NCBI GenBank assembly: GCA_910579645.1
Contig: CAJTVK010000033.1
Coordinates: forward strand, 1 to 21,261
Direction of reading: 5' to 3'
Length of the DNA: 21,261 bases
Source of the DNA: an uncultured Lachnospiraceae bacterium
GTDB taxonomy: Bacteria; Bacillota; Clostridia; Lachnospirales; Lachnospiraceae
The notes under the pieces are model-generated. The model had not been told where the DNA came from, did not search any database, and worked only from the letters and a program-made list of their open reading frames with translations. Of this stretch, positions 1 to 5,529 are shown one piece after another. A program made the translations under genes and the position numbers. Every line of letters begins with the position of its first letter. The stretch's first letter is position 1.

Positions 1-265
1 AGACAGAAATTTCTCTGCCGGGGATGGCGCTGGTAAGGCAAATGCGGTACTGGAAAACAGCATTTGCCTGTACAGTGCCCAGAGAAATTGCTGTCTGAGA
101 ATATCAGACAGAAATTTCTCTGCCGGGGATGGCACTGGTAAGGCAAATGCGGTACTGGAAAACAGCATTTGCCTGTACAGTGCCCAGAGAAATTGCTGTC
201 TGAGAATATCAGACAGAAATTTCTCTGCCGGGGATGGCACTGGTAAGGCAAATGCGGTACTGGAA
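1..265. repeat. 105-bp tandem hairpin repeat, 2.5 copies
   Basis: Units start at 1, 106 and 211, a period of exactly 105 bp. The first two copies differ at one visible base (g29 versus a134); the third copy stops matching after base 265. Each full unit is a long palindrome of about 96 nt followed by the 9-nt spacer gagaatatc. The 5' arm AGACAGaAATTTCTCTG, then GGCACTG, then AGGCAAATGC, is the reverse complement of the 3' arm. The exceptions are an 8-nt insertion (ccggggat) in the 5' arm and two small mismatched patches. The apical loop is about 14 nt. No protein is encoded. The array runs directly into the ribosome binding site of the solute-binding protein gene, so it lies in that gene's leader or promoter region. 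More copies may lie to the left of the window. Confidence 0.93.
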
Positions 266-278
266 TGGAGGAAAGAGA

Positions 279-1874
279 ATGAAAAAGAGAGTGTTGGCAA
301 CATTATTGGCCGGTTTCTTATGTGTAAGCGCATTAGCGGGCTGCGGAGGAGGTTCCGCACCGGCGGACGATTCGGCTCAAACAGGAAGTACGGAAGGAGC
401 AGGAAGTACGAAAGAGGGCGGCGATGCAGCGGCGGACGGGGAGATTTATGAAGTGGTCATTCAGTTCCCCACTTTGGGGGATACTCCGCAGGATCTGCCC
501 TTGGTGGAAGATGCGCTGAATAAAATCACGGAGCCGGAAATCGGCGTCCATGTGACTTTTTATCCCAGCAGCGCATTCGAACTGAATAATACGACTACCA
601 TGATGGTTTCCTCCGGCGAGAAGCTGGATCTGGCAATGTGCATGTTTGAAGGCGGCGCACAGGGCTATGTAAATAAGGGCATGCTTATCGAACTGGATGA
701 CTTGGTGGAGCAATACGGACAGGATATTCTGGAAGCGGAAGGGACGGCAATGGCTGGCGGCTATTACAACGGCACGCTGTATACTATTCCTACGGAAGAG
801 AAGATGGGGCGCGTAAAAGCTTTTGAATGCCGTAAAGATTTGTTGGACAAGTACAACATCGCATATGATGAGGAAAAAGTGTATACCCTTGAAGAACTGA
901 CGGAAATCTTCAAAATCATTAAAGAGGGTGAGGGGGAGAAATTTTACTGCATTGCGGCAAATGCCAACGAGGATGCACCTTATACTTACTTTGCGGAAGC
1001 GGATTTGCTGGGTTCGGATTACGGAAGTGGTGTGCTGATGAATTACGGAAAAGGCACGAATGAAGTAGTGAATTATTTTGAAAGCGATGAGTTTGCGCAA
1101 TATTGCGACGTAATGAGGACTTGGTTTGAGGAAGGATATTTCTCTTCCGACTGCAATACGATTACCGATTCTTCCTTGGTGCAGCTGCAGTCCGGCAATT
1201 ATTTCGGCATGTTCAGCAATGCGGAACCGGACATGGTAGTTTCCCACAGTGCGACCATGCAGGCCTATGCACAGACAGATGTGGTAGCTTTGCGCACCAC
1301 TATGCCGGCTTCCCGTTCCCAGGACTATCAGGTGACCCAGTGGATGATTCCCATTACCTGCGATAATCCAGAGAAAACCATGCAGTTCCTGAACATGCTT
1401 TACGGTAGGAAGGATGTCATCAATCTGATTTACTGGGGAATTGAAGGAACCCATTACCTCCGTACGGAAGGCACGGAGAATGTGGTGGAATTCCCGGAAG
1501 GAGTAGACCGTTCCAACACGCCTTATGCGGCAATCCTGAATGTATGGGGGGATAAACTGAAAGATTATGTGATGGCGCCCAACGATGACGGATATGTGGC
1601 AATGATGCAGGAGTTCAACAACAGTATTTCCGAGGAATATACTTCGGATGCGCTCGGTTACTGCTTTAACAGCGACCCGGTGAAGGCACAGTTTGCGGCA
1701 GTGAATGATGTAGTGACCCAGTATGCGAAATCTACTCTCGGTTACGGAGTGGTAGACCCCGGCCCGCAGTTGGAAGAATTCCGTTCCGCACTGAAAGCAG
1801 CCGGCATCGACGATATCATAGCAGAGAACCAGAAGCAGTATGATGCCTGGAAAGAAGCACAGGCGGCGCAGTAA
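279..1874 (+). CDS. ABC transporter sugar-binding lipoprotein
   Basis: This is the extracellular solute-binding component of a carbohydrate ABC importer, 531 aa. The N-terminus has a lysine/arginine-rich start, a hydrophobic segment and a lipobox L19-A20-G21-C22, so the mature protein should be a membrane-anchored lipoprotein. A low-complexity Gly/Ser/Asp/Glu linker follows to about residue 60. The body, with an early IQFPTLGDTPQD stretch and many aromatic residues, resembles the large binding proteins paired with LplB/YtcP permeases. The ATG at 279 is preferred over an in-frame ATG at 234: GGAGG lies at 267-271, and the lysine-rich signal peptide begins at 279, whereas the upstream extension is encoded by the hairpin repeat. 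Two permease genes follow after about 200 bp. The ligand is unknown, probably an oligosaccharide. Confidence 0.93.
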   Translation: MKKRVLATLLAGFLCVSALAGCGGGSAPADDSAQTGSTEGAGSTKEGGDAAADGEIYEVVIQFPTLGDTPQDLPLVEDALNKITEPEIGVHVTFYPSSAFELNNTTTMMVSSGEKLDLAMCMFEGGAQGYVNKGMLIELDDLVEQYGQDILEAEGTAMAGGYYNGTLYTIPTEEKMGRVKAFECRKDLLDKYNIAYDEEKVYTLEELTEIFKIIKEGEGEKFYCIAANANEDAPYTYFAEADLLGSDYGSGVLMNYGKGTNEVVNYFESDEFAQYCDVMRTWFEEGYFSSDCNTITDSSLVQLQSGNYFGMFSNAEPDMVVSHSATMQAYAQTDVVALRTTMPASRSQDYQVTQWMIPITCDNPEKTMQFLNMLYGRKDVINLIYWGIEGTHYLRTEGTENVVEFPEGVDRSNTPYAAILNVWGDKLKDYVMAPNDDGYVAMMQEFNNSISEEYTSDALGYCFNSDPVKAQFAAVNDVVTQYAKSTLGYGVVDPGPQLEEFRSALKAAGIDDIIAENQKQYDAWKEAQAAQ

Positions 1875-1976
1875 GGCAGGCGGAGCAGTAAGTCCTGCGG
1901 CATATTAAGGCAGGCGGTACAGTAAGTCCTGCGGCATATTAAGGCAGGCGGTATAGTAAGTCCTGCGGCGCAGTAA
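1875..1976. repeat. 34-bp tandem repeat, three copies, after the stop codon
   Basis: Three head-to-tail copies lie at 1875-1908, 1909-1942 and 1943-1976, beginning at the first base after the binding-protein stop codon. Each copy has the pattern ggcaggcgg, then three variable bases, then agtaagtcctgcggc. The last 12 bases of copy 3 (gcggcgcagtaa) are identical to the last 12 bases of the upstream gene including its stop. This suggests that the array grew by slippage from the gene's 3' end. There are no unique spacers, so it is not a CRISPR array. Confidence 0.93.
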
Positions 1977-2010
1977 GACAGGTGCCGCAGGCAGGAATAC
2001 ATGGTGCAGA

Positions 2011-2037
2011 GCCTGCGGGAGCGCGGCATCCGCAGGC
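2011..2037 (+). terminator. Intercistronic stem-loop between binding protein and permeases
   Basis: GCCTGCGG (2011-2018) pairs with CCGCAGGC (2030-2037) across an 11-nt loop, giving an 8-bp GC-rich stem. No T-run follows, so it is not a clear intrinsic terminator. A partial terminator or an mRNA-stabilising hairpin at this position would fit the usual need for more binding protein than permease. GCCGCAGG at 1984-1991 could also pair with the CCTGCGGC present in each upstream 34-bp repeat. Confidence 0.5.
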
Positions 2038-2077
2038 TTGGTACATACAAAAAGCCGTGCAGAAACGAGGGTGAAAC

Positions 2078-3001
2078 ATGGCACGAACGAAAAAGAAGTT
2101 CCGTTGGAGGGATTTTCTTCCCTATTATCTCCTGGCGCTGCCGGGAATCATCTATATGATCTGCAACAATTATCTTCCGATGTTTGGCATTGTGATTGCT
2201 TTTAAAAACCTGAATTTCAGGAAAGGAATCCTTGGAAGCGACTGGTGCGGGTTTGACAATTTCAAATTTCTGTTTGCATCGAAAGATGCCTGGGCAATAA
2301 CGAGAAACACTTTGCTTTATAATGTGGCATTCATTATATTGACTACTCTGATTGCCATTGCGGTGGCAATCCTGATAAATGAAATCAAAAGCAGGATGGC
2401 CAGCAAGCTGTACCAGAGCCTGATTCTTCTGCCTTATCTGATGAGCTGGGTTATTGTCAGCTACTTGGCTTATGCCATGCTTTCCGGCGAGACAGGCATG
2501 ATTAACAACGGTATTTTTAAGGCATTGGGGATGAAAACCGTTTCCTGGTACAATGAACCGAAATATTGGCCATATATTTTGACTTTTGTCCATCTTTGGA
2601 AAACCGTGGGGTATGCCATGATTATCTATTACAGCAGCATCGTAGGCATAAGCCAGGATTATTTTGAAGCGGCTACGCTGGACGGGGCATCCAAGTGGCA
2701 GCAGATAAAATACATAACCCTGCCGCTTTTAAAACCTACCATGATTACCATGCTGGTGCTTCAGGTAGGCCGCATCTTCTACTCGGACTTCGGATTGTTC
2801 TATCAGATTCCGATGAACAGCGGCACGCTCTACAGCGTAACGAGAACTATCGACGTATATGTATATAATGCATTGATGAAGAGCAGTGATTTCGGCATGT
2901 CCAGCGCAGCCAGCGTTTATCAGTCCATAGTCGGCTTTGTTTTGATTATTGCGGTCAATGCACTGCTTCGTAAGACAAGCAAAGAAAATGCATTATTTTA
3001 G
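2078..3001 (+). CDS. Sugar ABC transporter permease (LplB-type)
   Basis: This is an inner-membrane permease subunit of the carbohydrate importer, 307 aa, the normal length for the LplB/MalF-like family. After a basic N-terminus it has a first membrane segment near residues 12-35 (YYLLALPGIIYMICNNYLPM), and further hydrophobic segments follow. The cytoplasmic EAA loop that contacts the ATPase is clear: EAATLDGA at residues 197-204, followed by KYITLPLLKPT. The ATG at 2078 is preceded by cgaggg with suitable spacing. The second permease starts 14 bases after the stop, so the two are co-transcribed and probably form a heterodimer. No ATPase gene is adjacent; such systems often use a shared MsmK/UgpC-like ATPase encoded elsewhere. 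Confidence 0.94.
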   Translation: MARTKKKFRWRDFLPYYLLALPGIIYMICNNYLPMFGIVIAFKNLNFRKGILGSDWCGFDNFKFLFASKDAWAITRNTLLYNVAFIILTTLIAIAVAILINEIKSRMASKLYQSLILLPYLMSWVIVSYLAYAMLSGETGMINNGIFKALGMKTVSWYNEPKYWPYILTFVHLWKTVGYAMIIYYSSIVGISQDYFEAATLDGASKWQQIKYITLPLLKPTMITMLVLQVGRIFYSDFGLFYQIPMNSGTLYSVTRTIDVYVYNALMKSSDFGMSSAASVYQSIVGFVLIIAVNALLRKTSKENALF

Positions 3002-3015
3002 AAGGAGGGAGCAGG

Positions 3016-3915
3016 ATGAAAGACAAAACTATAAAAGAAAGTACCGTGTGGCAGATTGCCGCACATGCAATTATGATTTTCGGCTCTTTGCTGGCACTGC
3101 TTCCTTTTATCCTTCTGGTGATTGCCTCTTTTACGGATAATCAGACCGCATTGGTCAACGGATATTCTTTTTTTCCGGAGAAGTGGAGTCTGGAGGCATA
3201 CGAATATATTGCAAGGGAATGGGTTACGGTAGGCCGGGCTTATCTGATGACTATCGTGGTTACCGTGGCGGGCACGGTGCTCAGTTTAGTGCTTACCAGT
3301 ACCTTTGCCTTTGCGGTCAGCAACGACAGGCTGCCGGGACATAAACTGCTGATGTTCCTCAGTATTTTTACCATGCTTTTTAACGGCGGCATCGTGGCCA
3401 GCTATTATGTTTACTCCAATATTTTCCATATTAAAGATACTGTTTTTGCCTTGATTGTACCCAATCTGCTGATGACTCCTTTCAATGTGGTGTTGGTGAA
3501 AAACTATTATAAGAACAGCATCAGCCCGAGCATACTGGAAGCGGCAAGGATTGACGGCGCGTCGGTGTTTCAGGTGTTCCATAAGATAGTGATTCCGCTG
3601 TCAGTGCCGATTTTGGCTACCATCGGCCTGATGACGGCCATTGCCTACTGGAACGACTGGACCAACGGCTTATATTATCTGACGGAAAGGAACGGCGTGA
3701 AACTATATACCATTCAGCTGGTGTTAAATAAAATTAACGAAAACATTAATTTCCTGGCAAATAATTCGGAACTGGCGGCAAAAGCGGCTTCCCTGCCGTC
3801 CACGACGATGCGTATGGCGATTGCCGTAGTGGGCGTGCTGCCGATTATGATTGCTTATCCGTTCTTCCAGAAATATTTCGTAAAAGGGATTACCTTAGGC
3901 GGGGTAAAGGAATAA
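3016..3915 (+). CDS. Sugar ABC transporter permease (YtcP/AraQ-type)
   Basis: This is the second permease of the importer, 299 aa, of the MalG/AraQ/YtcP type. A membrane segment lies near residues 12-40 (HAIMIFGSLLALLPFILLVI), and several more follow. The EAA loop is present as EAARIDGA at residues 175-182, followed by HKIVIPLSVP. The C-terminal KGITLGGVKE is the usual ending of this subfamily. A strong site, gaaggaggg, precedes the ATG by a few bases. The gene follows the LplB-like permease by 14 bp and should be translated from the same message. It probably pairs with that permease to form the membrane channel. Confidence 0.94.
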   Translation: MKDKTIKESTVWQIAAHAIMIFGSLLALLPFILLVIASFTDNQTALVNGYSFFPEKWSLEAYEYIAREWVTVGRAYLMTIVVTVAGTVLSLVLTSTFAFAVSNDRLPGHKLLMFLSIFTMLFNGGIVASYYVYSNIFHIKDTVFALIVPNLLMTPFNVVLVKNYYKNSISPSILEAARIDGASVFQVFHKIVIPLSVPILATIGLMTAIAYWNDWTNGLYYLTERNGVKLYTIQLVLNKINENINFLANNSELAAKAASLPSTTMRMAIAVVGVLPIMIAYPFFQKYFVKGITLGGVKE

Positions 3916-4237
3916 CAAAACGGCAGGGAACGCCGGAAAGAAAAGGACGGCAGGTAAAATAGGAAAAGAAATGCCGGAAAGTGGGCAGAAGGACAAGTCG
4001 GCAAAAAGACCGAACGAAAAGAGCAAAGGGAAGAGCCCGGAAGCAAGGCAGCGGGCTGAAAGATGCAGAAAACAGTGGCAATAGGGAAGGAAAAATGAGA
4101 AAATATAAGGGAAAACAATATGTGAAACAGAGCGTGCCTTAGGAGGATGACAGAAGAAATAAGCGGATGCCTGAAAGGCAGAAAGGCTCTTCCGGCAGAA
4201 AGTCGTTTACGGGTACGCTCCGGGAAGGGAGAACAGC
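3916..4237. other. 322-bp purine-rich spacer, no gene seen
   Basis: The plus strand is strongly purine-rich. Short motifs recur (cggcagg and gccggaaag each appear twice between about 3921 and 3980), as if a short segment had been duplicated and had diverged. I see no convincing promoter, terminator or conserved gene. A 15-codon ORF at 4095-4142 with GGAAGG upstream is possible but unsupported. The region joins the permease gene to the hydrolase gene on the same strand. Confidence 0.6.
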
Positions 4238-5056
4238 ATGAAATATGGATTTGAACAGAAAAAACTAAGTGAGCATGTCACACAGATTACAGAGGCGAGC
4301 GGAGTATCGGCGTTTCTTGTCACAGGAACGCAGCGAGCGGCCTTGCTGGATACCTGCAGCGGACTGAAAGGGCTGAAAGAAACGGTTGGCGCATTGACCT
4401 CGCTTCCTCTGGATGTCATCCTGACTCACGGGCATGGAGACCATGCGGGGAGCGCGGCGGATTTTGAGAAGGTATATATGCATCCCGCAGATGGGGAATT
4501 GTTAAAGCAGCATAATCTGGCTATGCGGATGGACTATGTGCGGACGATGCTGGGGCCGGAAGCGGAACTGTCCGAAGAAGATTTCGTGCCGGATGCCAAA
4601 GAGCCTTTCGCAGAACTTACGGACGGGCAGATATTTGACTTGGGCGGCATCCGGCTGGAAATCATTCATGTGCCGGGGCATACAAAGGGAAGCTGCTGTG
4701 TGCTGCTGCAGGAAGAAGCTGCCATTCTGTTCGGCGATGCCTGCAATGTAAATACGCTGGTAATGGATGAAAACAGTACCGATATCAGCGGTTACCGCAG
4801 GAGCCTGGAACGTTTAAAGACCTTTGGCGGCAGGTATGAGACGGTATATTATTCCCACGGGCCGGCGGTGGGACCCAGGGAATGCCTGGAGGACAATATC
4901 GAACTGTGCGGGCGGATACTGGCAGGGACAGATGATGCTATCCCTTGTGAATTCTTAGGGCACAAAGCAATACGAGCTGCGGCAATCAGTCCGGATTTCA
5001 GGCGTAAGGACGGGAAATTCGGTAATATTGTCTACAGTGAACTGACGAGAAAGTGA
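4238..5056 (+). CDS. Metallo-beta-lactamase-fold hydrolase
   Basis: This is a 272-aa hydrolase of the metallo-beta-lactamase superfamily, probably cytoplasmic because no signal peptide is seen. The metal-binding signature is complete: THGHGDH with H64, H66, D68 and H69, then H148 (VPGHTKGS), D167 (FGDACN) and H207 (YYSHGP). Such enzymes bind one or two zinc or similar ions and hydrolyse thioester, lactone or phosphodiester-type bonds, among others; the substrate is not predictable here. The start at 4238 is preceded by gggaagggag at good spacing. It follows the sugar permeases on the same strand after a gene-free spacer, so it may or may not share their transcript. A role in lactone hydrolysis or detoxification linked to sugar breakdown is only a guess. 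Confidence 0.85.
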   Translation: MKYGFEQKKLSEHVTQITEASGVSAFLVTGTQRAALLDTCSGLKGLKETVGALTSLPLDVILTHGHGDHAGSAADFEKVYMHPADGELLKQHNLAMRMDYVRTMLGPEAELSEEDFVPDAKEPFAELTDGQIFDLGGIRLEIIHVPGHTKGSCCVLLQEEAAILFGDACNVNTLVMDENSTDISGYRRSLERLKTFGGRYETVYYSHGPAVGPRECLEDNIELCGRILAGTDDAIPCEFLGHKAIRAAAISPDFRRKDGKFGNIVYSELTRK

Positions 5057-5100
5057 TATGATTTTGCAGGCTGCGGACCAAGCGGCAGTGCAGTGTGCCT

Positions 5101-5450
5101 GTTCAATGATTTATTCGGACAGAAACTATTGTTTTGCTTTGCCGGTTCCGCACCATTGCAGTACTAGAGCGTGTTTGAAAATTCATTCCTGACATCTGCA
5201 AAACGATGTATCGTTTCACCACTTTGCGTGATATTTGCGCCAAATTCAGGTTACATAGCCCGCTATGCGCCCTTCACTTTGGCAAGAACATATACGTTCT
5301 TAATCTCCCGCAAATTGTGACGCACATCTGCCAGAAAGCAATTTTCAAACACGCTCTAGTCGATGCACCGCATTACCGTCGAAATTTTGCCTTGCACTGG
5401 CACGAACCATGTAAAGCGAAACTGTAGTGTTTGTCTGGATAAAGCATTAG
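5101..5450. repeat. Older imperfect palindrome, interrupted by an inserted element
   Basis: The segment at about 5110-5160 matches the reverse complement of about 5395-5445 at roughly two thirds of positions. Examples are TTTATtCgGACA against TTTATcCaGACA, GCTTT against GCTTT, and GGTTC against GGTTC. If the 196-bp inserted element is removed, the two arms lie about 35 bp apart. The left arm ends in gcagtactag, the same 10 bases as the end of the separate palindromic element at 13007-13172. The two may therefore be related, but no further match is evident. Confidence 0.6.
5164..5359. mobile_element. MITE-like element with 20-bp terminal inverted repeats
   Basis: The ends are perfect inverted repeats of 20 bp: CTAGAGCGTGTTTGAAAATT at 5164-5183 and its complement at 5340-5359. 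The outer CTAG is itself a palindrome and could instead be a 4-bp target duplication around 16-bp repeats. The 196-bp body encodes no convincing protein. It contains three small dyads: AAACGATgtATCGTTT, CATAGCccGCTATG and AAGAACatatacGTTCTT. This fits a non-autonomous miniature element moved by a transposase encoded elsewhere. A 73-aa ORF running across it and beyond (5206-5427) is judged spurious. Confidence 0.85.
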
Positions 5451-5487
5451 TGCAATTCGGGAATCCACATAAATGACACTAATGTCA
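5445..5487. promoter_or_regulatory. Nested dyads upstream of the hydrolase operon
   Basis: TGACA-CTAA-TGTCA at 5474-5487 is a 14-bp region with 5-bp arms. CATTAGTG at 5445-5452 is also the reverse complement of CACTAATG at 5477-5484. The site lies about 43 bp before the start codon of the first gene of the GH106-like/esterase/GH78 operon, where an operator would be expected. No clear -35/-10 pair was found next to it, so regulation is only suggested. Confidence 0.35.
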
Positions 5488-5529
5488 AATTGAGTGTTTC
5501 GGAGAAAAAGACAGGAGGGAAGGGATTTT

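Noticed and set aside
1..265. Possible CRISPR array from regular repeats
   Set aside because: The repeats are 105 bp, palindromic and separated by an identical 9-nt spacer, with no unique spacers or cas genes.
333..1454. Long minus-strand ORF of 373 codons opposite the binding-protein gene
   Set aside because: The plus-strand frame has a lipobox signal, a ribosome binding site and recognisable family features. The antisense product has no recognisable domain.
1875..1976. Possible CRISPR array from 34-bp units
   Set aside because: The units are head-to-tail with no spacers between them.
4095..4142. 15-codon ORF with GGAAGG upstream in the spacer before the metallo-hydrolase
   Set aside because: Short ORFs with purine-rich upstream bases are expected by chance in this purine-rich spacer; there is no independent support.
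4147..4254. 35-codon ORF directly after AGGAGG
   Set aside because: AGGAGG touches the ATG with no spacing, and the ORF overlaps the start of the metallo-hydrolase gene in another frame.
5206..5427. 73-codon ORF across the inserted element
   Set aside because: It runs out of the element's inverted repeat into unrelated sequence, has no ribosome binding site, and its content follows from the palindromic DNA.
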